Source: an uncultured Clostridium sp. | GTDB taxonomy: Bacteria > Bacillota > Clostridia > Lachnospirales > Lachnospiraceae | NCBI GenBank assembly: GCA_900542035.1 | Contig: UQMJ01000016.1 | Coordinates: 1-61,835, forward strand | DNA length: 61,835 nucleotides | Direction: 5' to 3' | Shown here: positions 34,618-43,818 of the stretch, piece after piece | Layout: every line of letters begins with the position of its first letter | Numbering within the stretch: the first letter of the stretch is position 1 | The notes under the pieces: model-generated | What the model was told of the DNA's origin: nothing | What the model saw: only the letters and a program-made list of their open reading frames with translations | Database searches by the model: none | Program-made: the position numbers and the translations under genes

Positions 34618-37287
34618 GTGGCCGGATTATCACCCATGATGGTCCACTATTTAGAGACCAAAGAGCAGTATAAAGACTGTATCCTGTTTTACCGGTTAGG
34701 GGATTTCTACGAAATGTTCTTTGACGACGCCATAACGGTGTCCAGAGAGCTGGAACTGACCTTAACTGGAAAGGAATGCGGACTTGAGGAGCGCGCGCCT
34801 ATGTGCGGCGTTCCTCATCATGCTGTAGAAGTATATTTAAATAAGCTTGTCCAAAAAGGATATAAAGTTGCAATCGCGGAACAGATGGAAGATCCCAGAC
34901 TTGCAAAAGGTCTGGTAAAACGGGAAGTTGTTCGGGTTGTAACTCCAGGAACCATTACCAGTGCGCAGGCATTAGATGAGACCAAAAACAACTACCTGAT
35001 GGGAATCGTATACGTAGGAGAAATTTTTGGTCTGGCTACTGCTGATATCAGTACTGGTGATTTTTTCGTAACAGAAGTAGAGACGGAGCGGGATTTATTT
35101 GATGAAATCAATAAATTTTCTCCGTCTGAAATTGTATGCAATGAAGCCTTCTATATGTCAGGCGCAGACATTGAAGAGATCAAAAACCGGTACCATACGG
35201 TAATCTCGTCTCTGGACAGCCGATTTTTCGGCGATGACAGCTGCAGACAGATTTTAAAAGACCACTTTAAGGTAAGCCAGCTTGCTGGACTGGGACTGGG
35301 CGATTATGAAACCGGAGTGGTGGCGGCAGGAGCGGTAATGCGCTACCTGTATGAGACCCAGAAAAATACGCTGGGGCATATGACTACGATTACCACTTAC
35401 AGCGTAGGCCAGTATATGATTCTGGATACGTCTACCAGAAGAAATTTAGAGCTTTTGGAGACCTTACGGGAGAAGCAGAAACGCGGCTCTCTGCTGTGGG
35501 TCTTAGACAAAACCAAAACCGCCATGGGCGCCCGTATGCTTAGGACCTTTATCGAACAGCCGCTGATTCACAAAGAAGATATTCTCCGGAGACAGGAAAT
35601 TATCGAAGAACTGAATATGAACTATATTTCCAGGGAGGAAATTCGGGAATATTTAAATCCGGTTTATGATCTGGAGCGGTTAATTGGCCGGATCAGCTAC
35701 AAAACAGCAAATCCCAGAGATTTGATTTCTTTTAAAAATTCTCTGGAAATGCTGCCTCATATTAAGCAGATTTTAAAAGAATTTACCTGCCCGCTGGTAA
35801 AAGAACTGGACAGCGATCTGGACTGTCTGGAAGATTTATACCAGCTTTTGGAACGGGCTATTGTAGAAGATCCGCCGGTAACGGTCAGGGAAGGCGGAAT
35901 GATCAAAGAGGGCTTCAATGAAGACGCCGATAAGCTGCGCCATGCAAAGACGGAAGGGAAGAGCTGGCTTGCAGAACTGGAGACAAGAGAACGGGAAAAG
36001 ACCGGCATTAAAAACTTGAAAGTTAAGTACAACAAGGTGTTTGGATACTATTTTGAAGTAACCAACTCCTTTAAGGAACTGGTTCCGGAATACTTTATCC
36101 GCAAGCAGACCCTTGCCAACGCAGAGCGCTATACCACAGATGAACTAAAAAATCTGGAAGAAATTATTCTGGGTGCGGAAGATAAGCTGTTTTCCTTGGA
36201 ATACGACTTATTCTGCCAGGTGCGGGATGATATTGCCGCCCAGGTCGTGCGGATACAGAAAACGGCAAAAGCCATTGCCGGAATAGATGTATTTGCGTCT
36301 CTTTCGACTGTGGCGACGAAAAACAACTATGTAAAACCGGCAATCAATGAAAAGGGAGTGATCCAGATTCACAATGGACGCCATCCGGTTGTAGAACAGA
36401 TGATTCCCGATTCGTCCTTTGTTTCCAATGATACCTGTCTGGATAACAATAAGAACCGGATTTCCATTATTACCGGCCCTAATATGGCCGGAAAATCTAC
36501 GTATATGCGTCAGGTGGCCTTAATTGTCCTGATGGCCCAGATTGGCTGCTTTGTTCCTGCAGACGATGCCAATATCGGAATCTGCGACCGGATCTTTACC
36601 AGGGTCGGTGCTTCTGACGATCTGGCGGCAGGACAGAGTACCTTTATGGTGGAAATGACGGAAGTTGCCAACATTTTACGGAATGCAACCAGGAGCAGCC
36701 TTTTGATTTTAGACGAAATCGGAAGGGGAACCAGTACCTTTGACGGCCTTTCCATTGCCTGGGCTGTGGTAGAACATATCAGCAATACCAGGCTGCTGGG
36801 AGCAAAAACCCTGTTTGCAACCCACTACCATGAGCTGACGGAGTTAGAAGGGGCTATGAGCGGGGTCAACAACTACTGCATTGCAGTAAAAGAACAGGGC
36901 GATGACATTGTATTTTTACGAAAAATTGTAAAAGGCGGAGCGGATAAGAGCTATGGAATTCAGGTGGCAAAACTGGCCGGAGTTCCGGATTCCGTTATTG
37001 CCAGGGCAAAAGAACTGGTAGAAGAACTGAGCAGCGCAGATATTACGGTAAAGGCCAGAGAGATTGCAGAAAACTCAGCCAATGTAACCGTCCGCAAAGC
37101 GGTTCCCAAGCCAGACGAAGTCGATATGCTTCAGATGTCGTTTTTTGATACCGTAAAGGATGATGACATTATACGGGAACTGGGCGAGCTGAATCTGGCC
37201 CAGATGACGCCGATAGATGCCTTAAATACCCTTTACCGGCTTCAGAACCGTCTGAAAAACCGTTGGGATGGGCAAAATTGCCAGTAA
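34618..37287 (+). CDS. mutS: DNA mismatch repair protein MutS
   Basis: The mismatch recognition ATPase of methyl-independent repair, 889 residues long. The mismatch-binding N-terminus has the Phe-x-Glu motif in GDFYEMFFDDA. The ATPase shows Walker A (GPNMAGKSTYMRQ), the STFMVEM signature and Walker B followed by DEIGRGTSTFDG. I chose the GTG at 34618, ten bases after AGAGAGG, giving MAGLSPMMVHYLE; a TTG at 34609 sits too close to that site. It is followed by mutL after 15 bases. Confidence 0.97.
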   Translation: MAGLSPMMVHYLETKEQYKDCILFYRLGDFYEMFFDDAITVSRELELTLTGKECGLEERAPMCGVPHHAVEVYLNKLVQKGYKVAIAEQMEDPRLAKGLVKREVVRVVTPGTITSAQALDETKNNYLMGIVYVGEIFGLATADISTGDFFVTEVETERDLFDEINKFSPSEIVCNEAFYMSGADIEEIKNRYHTVISSLDSRFFGDDSCRQILKDHFKVSQLAGLGLGDYETGVVAAGAVMRYLYETQKNTLGHMTTITTYSVGQYMILDTSTRRNLELLETLREKQKRGSLLWVLDKTKTAMGARMLRTFIEQPLIHKEDILRRQEIIEELNMNYISREEIREYLNPVYDLERLIGRISYKTANPRDLISFKNSLEMLPHIKQILKEFTCPLVKELDSDLDCLEDLYQLLERAIVEDPPVTVREGGMIKEGFNEDADKLRHAKTEGKSWLAELETREREKTGIKNLKVKYNKVFGYYFEVTNSFKELVPEYFIRKQTLANAERYTTDELKNLEEIILGAEDKLFSLEYDLFCQVRDDIAAQVVRIQKTAKAIAGIDVFASLSTVATKNNYVKPAINEKGVIQIHNGRHPVVEQMIPDSSFVSNDTCLDNNKNRISIITGPNMAGKSTYMRQVALIVLMAQIGCFVPADDANIGICDRIFTRVGASDDLAAGQSTFMVEMTEVANILRNATRSSLLILDEIGRGTSTFDGLSIAWAVVEHISNTRLLGAKTLFATHYHELTELEGAMSGVNNYCIAVKEQGDDIVFLRKIVKGGADKSYGIQVAKLAGVPDSVIARAKELVEELSSADITVKAREIAENSANVTVRKAVPKPDEVDMLQMSFFDTVKDDDIIRELGELNLAQMTPIDALNTLYRLQNRLKNRWDGQNCQ

Positions 37288-37302
37288 GATTGGAAGGAAA
37301 TT

Positions 37303-39270
37303 ATGAGCATTGCTGTATTAGATGAAAATACCATCAATAAAATTGCGGCTGGAGAGGTTATCGAACGTCCGGCTTCCATTGTAAAAGAACTTTTGGAAAA
37401 TGCAATTGATGCAGATTCTACTGCTGTTACGGTGGAAATCAGGGACGGAGGCACATCTCTGATCCGGATTACGGACAATGGCTGCGGCATTCCCAAAGAG
37501 GAAGTTTCCTTGGCATTTCTCCGCCATGCCACCAGCAAGATTAAGAGAGCAGAAGATTTGTCTTCCGTTTTGTCGTTAGGATTTCGCGGGGAGGCTCTTG
37601 CCAGTATTGCCGCTGTTTCCAGGGTGGAGCTGATTACGAAAACCAGCGACAGCTTAACCGGAAGCCGATACCGGATAGAAGGCGGAGCAGAAGCAGGGCT
37701 GGAAGAGGTAGGCGTACCGGAGGGGACGACACTTTTGGTTCGGGATCTTTTTTACAACACGCCTGCCAGAAAAAAATTCTTAAAACAGCCGGCGACAGAA
37801 GGCGGATATGTTCAGGATTTCGTAGAAAAGATTGCGCTTTCCAGGCCGGATATTTCTATCCGTTACTTAAAAGGCGGATCCAGTGTGCTGCATACGTCCG
37901 GCAATCACAATTTAAAGGATATCATTTATCAGATCTACGGCAGAGAACTGACGGCGAATCTCATTCCGGTAGAAGTAACCCAGGGACCGGTACAGATTTC
38001 CGGATATATCTGCAAACCCATTGTGGCCCGTTCCAACCGAACCTGCGAGACTTATTTTATTAATGGGAGATATATTAAAAATCCTCTGATTTCCAAAGCC
38101 ATTGAAGAGGCTTACCGTCCATTCCTGATGAAACACAAATTTCCATTTACGGTACTTCATTTAACCATTGATACCCAGTCCCTGGACGTCAATGTCCATC
38201 CTGCTAAAATGGAGGTTCGGTTCCAGAATGGGGATATTATTTATCAGGCCGTTTATCATGCGGTTTCTGAGGCCTTACACGAAAAAGAACTGATACCGGA
38301 GATTTCCCTGGAAAAGGAGGGACTATCTGCTTCCCAGCCCAAACTGCCGGTCAGGGAAACGCCACGGATGCCGGAACCGTTTGAAACGAAACGTCTGGCC
38401 CAGATGGTAAAAGAGCCGGAATCGGTTTACGGGGCAAGAATGGCCAGCCAGATTCCGGAAATACCGGAACCGCCAAAATCACAGGAGCCTCTGAAAGAAC
38501 CAGAGGTTCCGAAACAATCAGGATTTTCAGCAGAACCGGCAAATGCCGGACAGACAGAGCGTTTCCAGCAGCCAGAAACCTTCAGACAGCCAGAAAGTGT
38601 CAAAAAGACGGATATGGTCAAGCAGCCGGAGCCGCCGAAGCAGATGGAATTATTTGATGGAAAGCTTCTGGATTCCAGGGCACGTTTCCAGCACAAGCTG
38701 ATTGGGCAGTTGTTTGATACCTATTGGATGGTTGAATATAAAGATCAGCTGTTTATCATCGACCAGCACGCAGCCCATGAAAAAGTCCTTTATGAGAGGA
38801 CGATGAAATCCTTAAAAGAGAGAACCTATGATACCCAGATGATTAGCCCGCCAATTATCCTGACCCTGTCGGTTCAGGAGGAGCTGGCGCTGCAGGCCCA
38901 TATGGATTACTTTACCGGCATGGGATTTGAAATTGAGCCGTTTGGCGGAAAAGAGTACGCGGTAAGAGGCGTTCCTTCAAACCTGCTTTCTATTGCAAAA
39001 AAGGACCTTCTCCTGGAAATGCTGGGAAACCTGACGGAGGAAAAGATTGACGGTATGTCGGCCAATCCGGAGCTGATTTATGAGAGAGTGGCTTCTATGT
39101 CCTGTAAGGCAGCTGTAAAAGGCGGCCACAGGCTGACAGCCAGGGAAGCAGATGAGTTGATTGACCAGCTGCTGGAGCTGGAAAACCCGTATGCGTGTCC
39201 TCATGGACGCCCTACGATTATTTCAATGAGCCGTTATGAATTAGAGAAAAAATTTAAACGGATTGTATAG
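37303..39270 (+). CDS. mutL: DNA mismatch repair protein MutL
   Basis: A mismatch repair ATPase and probable endonuclease that couples MutS to strand incision. It has 655 residues. The GHKL ATPase is at the N-terminus (NAIDADST, DNGCGIP, GFRGEALASIAAVS). Residues about 340-450 are a Pro/Glu/Lys/Gln-rich linker with repeated EP and QPE units. The C-terminal domain contains DQHAAHEKVLYER, the metal-site motif expected in Firmicutes MutL, and ends CPHGRPT. It is in one operon with mutS, miaA and the PLP gene. Confidence 0.97.
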   Translation: MSIAVLDENTINKIAAGEVIERPASIVKELLENAIDADSTAVTVEIRDGGTSLIRITDNGCGIPKEEVSLAFLRHATSKIKRAEDLSSVLSLGFRGEALASIAAVSRVELITKTSDSLTGSRYRIEGGAEAGLEEVGVPEGTTLLVRDLFYNTPARKKFLKQPATEGGYVQDFVEKIALSRPDISIRYLKGGSSVLHTSGNHNLKDIIYQIYGRELTANLIPVEVTQGPVQISGYICKPIVARSNRTCETYFINGRYIKNPLISKAIEEAYRPFLMKHKFPFTVLHLTIDTQSLDVNVHPAKMEVRFQNGDIIYQAVYHAVSEALHEKELIPEISLEKEGLSASQPKLPVRETPRMPEPFETKRLAQMVKEPESVYGARMASQIPEIPEPPKSQEPLKEPEVPKQSGFSAEPANAGQTERFQQPETFRQPESVKKTDMVKQPEPPKQMELFDGKLLDSRARFQHKLIGQLFDTYWMVEYKDQLFIIDQHAAHEKVLYERTMKSLKERTYDTQMISPPIILTLSVQEELALQAHMDYFTGMGFEIEPFGGKEYAVRGVPSNLLSIAKKDLLLEMLGNLTEEKIDGMSANPELIYERVASMSCKAAVKGGHRLTAREADELIDQLLELENPYACPHGRPTIISMSRYELEKKFKRIV

Positions 39271-39285
39271 ATACAGGAGGCAGAT

Positions 39286-40233
39286 GTGAAAAAACCGCTT
39301 ATTATCCTGACAGGCCCTACTGCAGTAGGAAAAACCGCTCTTTCCATCCGTCTTGCAAAGGCAGTGAACGGGGAGATTATCAGCGCAGATTCCATGCAGG
39401 TATACCGCCGCATGGACATTGGATCGGCAAAGATAATGCCGGAAGAGATGGACGGCGTCCCCCATCACTTAATCAATATATTAGAGCCGTGGGAAGAGTT
39501 TAACGTAGTGGTATTCCAACAGAGGGCCAAAGCTGCAATAAAAGAGATTTATAAACGGAACAGGGTGCCTCTGATGGTGGGAGGAACCGGTTTTTATATC
39601 CAGGCTCTTTTATATGATATTGATTTTAAAGAAAATGAAGAAGGAAACCAGATCCGGAATGAACTGGAAGCTCTGGCACAGGAAAAAGGAAGCGGCTATC
39701 TCCATGAAATGCTGCGCCAGGTAGATCCGGAGTCTGCCAGAGCTATCCACGCCAATAACCAGAAACGGGTCATTCGGGCTCTGGAGTATTACCGGCAGAC
39801 TGGAGAAAAGATTTCTGCTCATAACGAAGCGGAACGGCAGAAAGAATCCCCTTATCAGTTTTTATATTACGTATTGAATACCGACCGTTCCCTTTTATAC
39901 CAGAGAATCGACCAGCGCGTAGATAAGATGGTAAAAGACGGCCTGGTGGAGGAAGTACGGAAACTGAAGGAGCTTGGATGCACCAGATCCATGGTTTCCA
40001 TGCAGGGCCTGGGCTATAAAGAGATTTTGGACTATCTGGATGGCGCCTGTTCCCTGGAAGAGGCGATTTACATTTTAAAGCGGGATACCCGTCACTTTGC
40101 AAAACGCCAGCTTACCTGGTTTCGCAGGGAGCGGGACGTTAAGTGGCTGAATCTTCCGGAGTTTGGAAATGATCCGGAACAGGTATTCCAACATATTTTA
40201 CAGGATTGGAGAGAATTAAAAGATGACGATTGA
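39286..40233 (+). CDS. miaA: tRNA dimethylallyltransferase MiaA
   Basis: It transfers a dimethylallyl group to N6 of A37 in tRNAs reading UNN codons, making the substrate of MiaB. It has 315 residues. The P-loop is GPTAVGKTALS, followed by the family motif ISADSMQVYRRMDIGSAK and VGGTGFYIQALLYDIDF. The start is GTG with AGGAGG just upstream. The end overlaps the next gene by 11 bases. Linkage mutS-mutL-miaA is old and common. Confidence 0.97.
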   Translation: MKKPLIILTGPTAVGKTALSIRLAKAVNGEIISADSMQVYRRMDIGSAKIMPEEMDGVPHHLINILEPWEEFNVVVFQQRAKAAIKEIYKRNRVPLMVGGTGFYIQALLYDIDFKENEEGNQIRNELEALAQEKGSGYLHEMLRQVDPESARAIHANNQKRVIRALEYYRQTGEKISAHNEAERQKESPYQFLYYVLNTDRSLLYQRIDQRVDKMVKDGLVEEVRKLKELGCTRSMVSMQGLGYKEILDYLDGACSLEEAIYILKRDTRHFAKRQLTWFRRERDVKWLNLPEFGNDPEQVFQHILQDWRELKDDD

Positions 40234-41509
40234 GCATATGTATGAAAATCTGGGAATCAGCAAAGAGGTACTGGCCTACGGAAAAGCCGTAGAAGAATCC
40301 TTAAAAGAGCGTTTCCTGGAAATTGACGCAAATGCAGAATATAACCAGATGAAAGTAATTGACGCAATGCAGAAAAACAGGGTAAGTGAAACCCATTTTG
40401 CCGCAACAACCGGTTATGGCTACAATGACGCCGGACGCGATACATTAGAAGACGTATATGCCACCCTGTTCCATGGCGAAAGCGCTCTGGTGCGTCCGCA
40501 GTTAATCAGCGGAACCCACGCCCTTCATATCGCATTGTCTTCGAACCTCCGGCCAGGGGATGAATTGCTGTCCCCTGTAGGAAAGCCATACGACACATTG
40601 GAAGAAGTAATTGGAATTCGGGATTCTGTTGGTTCCTTAAAAGAGTACGGCGTTACGTATCGTCAGGTGGATTTGCTGGAAAACGGAGACTTTGATTTTG
40701 AGGGAATCCGCAGGGCAATCAATGAAAAAACCAAGCTGGTAACCATCCAGAGATCCAAAGGATACCAGACCCGTCCTACCTTATCCGTAGAACGAATCGG
40801 TCAGCTGATTTCCTTTGTAAAAGAGATTAAACCGGACGTTATCTGTATGGTAGACAACTGCTACGGGGAATTTGTAGAGCGCATTGAACCGTTAGACGTA
40901 GGGGCAGATATGATGGTTGGCTCCCTGATTAAAAATCCAGGCGGCGGCCTGGCGCCAATCGGCGGTTACATCGTAGGCCGGAAAGATTGCATTGATCGGG
41001 CGGCAGTTCGCCTGACAGCTCCAGGGCTTGGCAAAGAAGTAGGCGCAAGCCTGGGATTAAACCAGTCCTTTTTCCAGGGACTATTTTTAGCTCCGACCGT
41101 TGTTGCAGGAGCGTTAAAGGGAGCAATTTTTGCAGCAAACTTATACGAAAAGCTGGGATTTCCCGTTGTTCCAAACGGTACGGAATCCCGTCACGACATT
41201 ATCCAGGCAATTACCTTTGGAAAACCGGAAGGCGTTATCGCATTCTGCGAAGGAATCCAGGCAGCAGCTCCGGTTGACAGCTACGTGACTCCAGAACCAT
41301 GGGATATGCCAGGCTATGATGCGCCGGTTATTATGGCTGCAGGCGCATTTATCCAGGGCGCTTCTATCGAACTGAGTGCCGACGGCCCGATTAAGCCGCC
41401 TTACGCAGTATATTTCCAGGGCGGTCTGACCTGGTATCATGCAAAACTTGGCATTTTAAAATCCCTGCAGAAGGTGTGTGATGCTGGTCTTGCAAACCTT
41501 CCGGAATAA
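40223..41509 (+). CDS. ynbB: YnbB-like PLP-dependent protein (methionine gamma-lyase family)
   Basis: A 428-residue protein of the group annotated as aluminium resistance or methionine gamma-lyase-like. It has the PLP type I fold; the likely Schiff-base Lys is in MVGSLIKNPGGG, preceded by the VDNCYGEF strand with its Asp. The true reaction is not established for the family. It overlaps miaA by 11 bases. In Bacillus the relative also lies near miaA and hfq, so the linkage is conserved. No transporter or sulfur gene is nearby to hint at a substrate. Confidence 0.88.
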   Translation: MTIEHMYENLGISKEVLAYGKAVEESLKERFLEIDANAEYNQMKVIDAMQKNRVSETHFAATTGYGYNDAGRDTLEDVYATLFHGESALVRPQLISGTHALHIALSSNLRPGDELLSPVGKPYDTLEEVIGIRDSVGSLKEYGVTYRQVDLLENGDFDFEGIRRAINEKTKLVTIQRSKGYQTRPTLSVERIGQLISFVKEIKPDVICMVDNCYGEFVERIEPLDVGADMMVGSLIKNPGGGLAPIGGYIVGRKDCIDRAAVRLTAPGLGKEVGASLGLNQSFFQGLFLAPTVVAGALKGAIFAANLYEKLGFPVVPNGTESRHDIIQAITFGKPEGVIAFCEGIQAAAPVDSYVTPEPWDMPGYDAPVIMAAGAFIQGASIELSADGPIKPPYAVYFQGGLTWYHAKLGILKSLQKVCDAGLANLPE

Positions 41510-41564
41510 GGAAGAAATTAGCCGGAATCTGTGAAAAATCAAGAAAATCCGCTGATATTTTTAC

Positions 41565-41606
41565 CGGTTTTCTCCTAATTTTGACGGTATCCGTCGATGA
41601 AAACCG
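41565..41606. repeat. Nested inverted repeat upstream of radC
   Basis: An outer pair, CGGTTTTC (41565-41572) and GAAAACCG (41599-41606), encloses an inner hairpin, GACGG-TAT-CCGTC (41583-41595). Without a T run it is a poor terminator; it could be a protein-binding site. Confidence 0.55.
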
Positions 41607-41617
41607 CGAAAACAGTG

Positions 41618-41646
41618 TATACACCAGCGGCTTCTTATGCTAAAAT
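41618..41646 (+). promoter_or_regulatory. Probable promoter for radC-mreC-mreD
   Basis: TATACA (41618-41623) and TAAAAT (41641-41646) are 17 bases apart, and TGC before the -10 makes it an extended type. It lies 63 bases before the radC start. Confidence 0.55.
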
Positions 41647-41708
41647 AGCATCATATTCGTTCGTCATATTCCGCTTCGTACTTGGAGAGCTGCGTAGAAA
41701 GGAAAATT

Positions 41709-42422
41709 ATGAAGAACGGAAAAAGAATCAGCAACAAAATGACCATGCGCCAGATGCCAAAAGGAGAAGGCCCTTATGAGCGCTGTATGGAGAAAGGGGC
41801 GGAAGCCCTCAGCGATTCAGAGCTTCTGGCGGTCATTATCCGGACTGGATCCAGGAGTGAGACGTCTTTGGAGCTGGCGCAGAAGATTTTAAGACTGGGA
41901 GGAAAGGAAGGACTGTTTGGCCTTTTGGATCAGTCTTTTGAAGAATTTACAAAAATCAACGGAATCGGCAGAGTCAAAGCAGCGCAGCTTATGTGCATAT
42001 TTGAGCTGTCCAGACGAATCTGGCGAAGCGGAGGACGTCTTCAGGAGAAACCGTTCCAGGATCCCTCCCAGATTGCAGATTACTATATGCAGTCTCTCCG
42101 GCATCTGGATCAGGAGCATATTTATGCCATGTTTTTTGATACCAAACAGCATTTTATAAAAGACGTGCTGTTGTCAAAAGGAACGGTAAATGCATCTGTG
42201 ATTTCACCGAGAGAGCTGTTTGTCGAGGCATTGAAAGCCAGGGCGGTCCGTTTTGCCCTTATCCATAATCATCCAAGCGGAGATCCGGAACCCAGCAGGG
42301 AAGACGAACTTCTGACCAGGCGGATGAAAGAAGCTGGGATTGTGCTGGGGATTTACCTGGTCGATCATATCATTATTGGAAACGCTTCATATATGAGTTT
42401 TAAGGAACGAGGAATGTTATAG
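41709..42422 (+). CDS. radC: RadC/YsxA-family JAB-domain protein
   Basis: A 237-residue RadC-like protein. It has an N-terminal helix-hairpin-helix region (INGIGRVKAAQL) and a C-terminal JAB/MPN metal domain with HNHPSGDPEPSRED. The old link to DNA repair is doubtful and the function is unknown. The ATG at 41709 has AAAGGA six bases upstream. In Firmicutes radC usually precedes mreB-mreC-mreD; here mreC begins at the very next base after the radC stop, so mreB is missing from this place. Confidence 0.93.
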   Translation: MKNGKRISNKMTMRQMPKGEGPYERCMEKGAEALSDSELLAVIIRTGSRSETSLELAQKILRLGGKEGLFGLLDQSFEEFTKINGIGRVKAAQLMCIFELSRRIWRSGGRLQEKPFQDPSQIADYYMQSLRHLDQEHIYAMFFDTKQHFIKDVLLSKGTVNASVISPRELFVEALKARAVRFALIHNHPSGDPEPSREDELLTRRMKEAGIVLGIYLVDHIIIGNASYMSFKERGML

Positions 42423-43289
42423 ATGGAGAGTAAACGCAGTAAGTATATTCTGCTGGGACTGACACTGTTGTGTGTCCTGTTAATCGGAGTTTCTTCTTTG
42501 AAAGAAGGAATTATGGACCCGCTCCGTACCGGAGTGGGCTATTTGCTTGTCCCAATCCAGTCAGGAGTAAACGCAGTAGGGAGCAGTATTTATGAAGAAC
42601 TGACAGACTATGCCCAGTTAAAGACTGCTCTGGAAGAAAAGGAGCAGCTGGAGCAGAGAGTTGGGGAGCTGACCGAGGAAAATAACCGGCTTCAGGCCCA
42701 GCAGCAGGAATTAAACCGCCTGCGGGAATTGTATCAGCTGGATCAGGACTATATGCAGTATGAAACCATCGGAGCCAGGGTAATTGCCAAGGATTCGGGA
42801 GACTGGTTCCAGGTATTCCGTATTAACAAGGGATCCGAAGACGGAGTTGAGGTGGACTCCAATGTGATTGCAGGCGGCGGTCTGGTTGGAATTGTAACTG
42901 ACGTAGGCGCCAATTACGCGACAGTGCGGAGCATTATTGACGATTTAAGCCGTGTCAGTGCCATGGGACTGCGGACCGGAGATAAATGCATCGTGGCCGG
43001 CGATCTGACTCTTTATCAGGAGGGACGTCTTGCCATTACCAATATTACCAAGGACGGCGATATCCAGGACGGGGATCAGATTGTTACCTCAAATATCAGT
43101 TCCAAATTTCTTCCAGGTATTTTAGTCGGATATGCGTCTGATATTACCATTGATTCCGAGCATCTTACCAAATCCGGATACCTGGTTCCGGTTGCTGATT
43201 TTGACGATCTTCAGGAAGTCCTGGTCATTGTCGGGACCAAGGAGACCGGAGAGGAAGAACTGGGTCCTTTAGAAGGATCGGGCAGCTAA
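42423..43289 (+). CDS. mreC: Rod shape-determining protein MreC
   Basis: A membrane-anchored protein that links MreB to the wall synthases of the elongasome. It has 288 residues: a short cytoplasmic end, one transmembrane segment (about 9-25), a coiled coil (about 60-102, with EKEQLEQRVGELTEENNRLQ), then the paired beta-barrel domain with NKGSEDGVEVDSNVIAGGGL. The end is a short acidic tail. The start codon abuts the radC stop, so translation is coupled. Confidence 0.95.
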   Translation: MESKRSKYILLGLTLLCVLLIGVSSLKEGIMDPLRTGVGYLLVPIQSGVNAVGSSIYEELTDYAQLKTALEEKEQLEQRVGELTEENNRLQAQQQELNRLRELYQLDQDYMQYETIGARVIAKDSGDWFQVFRINKGSEDGVEVDSNVIAGGGLVGIVTDVGANYATVRSIIDDLSRVSAMGLRTGDKCIVAGDLTLYQEGRLAITNITKDGDIQDGDQIVTSNISSKFLPGILVGYASDITIDSEHLTKSGYLVPVADFDDLQEVLVIVGTKETGEEELGPLEGSGS

Positions 43290-43299
43290 AGGAGGGGCT

Positions 43300-43818
43300 A
43301 TGAAACGGATACTGATTAATTTGGCTCTGATGATTTTGGCCTTTACCATACAGACCTGTATCTTTCCGCTGATTCCGTTTTTCAGCGCATCGCCCAACCT
43401 GCTGCTGATTTTAACGTTTTCCATGGGATTTATTTATGGGAAAACCGCGGGAATGCTGTATGGCCTTTTTGCTGGTATTCTTCTGGATCTGTTTGGCGGA
43501 GGCAATTTTGGCTTTTACAGCCTGCTGTTTCTATATATCGGCTATTTAAATGGAATTTTCAGCCGCTATTATTATGAAGATTATATTACCCTTCCAATGG
43601 TGCTTGCCATTTTCAATGAGCTGGCGTATAATCTTTACATTTATGTGTTCCAGTTTCTGATTCGAAGAAGACTGAATATTTTATATTATTTGAAAAACAT
43701 TATTATTCCGGAAATTATTTTTACGGTTGTCACCACCTTGCTGATTTACCGGCTGTTCTTATTTATCAGCCGGAAGCTGGAGGAAATGGAACAAAGGAGA
43801 GATACCAATCTTGTTTAA
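43300..43818 (+). CDS. mreD: Rod shape-determining protein MreD
   Basis: A 172-residue integral membrane protein with five or six hydrophobic segments (for example LLLILTFSMGFIYGKTAGMLY). It forms the elongasome core with MreC, RodA and the class B PBP. GGAGG lies before the ATG. Its last eight bases overlap the TTG start of the PBP gene, so the two are translationally coupled. Confidence 0.93.
   Translation: MKRILINLALMILAFTIQTCIFPLIPFFSASPNLLLILTFSMGFIYGKTAGMLYGLFAGILLDLFGGGNFGFYSLLFLYIGYLNGIFSRYYYEDYITLPMVLAIFNELAYNLYIYVFQFLIRRRLNILYYLKNIIIPEIIFTVVTTLLIYRLFLFISRKLEEMEQRRDTNLV

Noticed and set aside
38427..38660. Repeated short units as a CRISPR or tandem-repeat array
   Set aside because: Units are imperfect, short and in frame with the MutL linker; there are no regular spacers.
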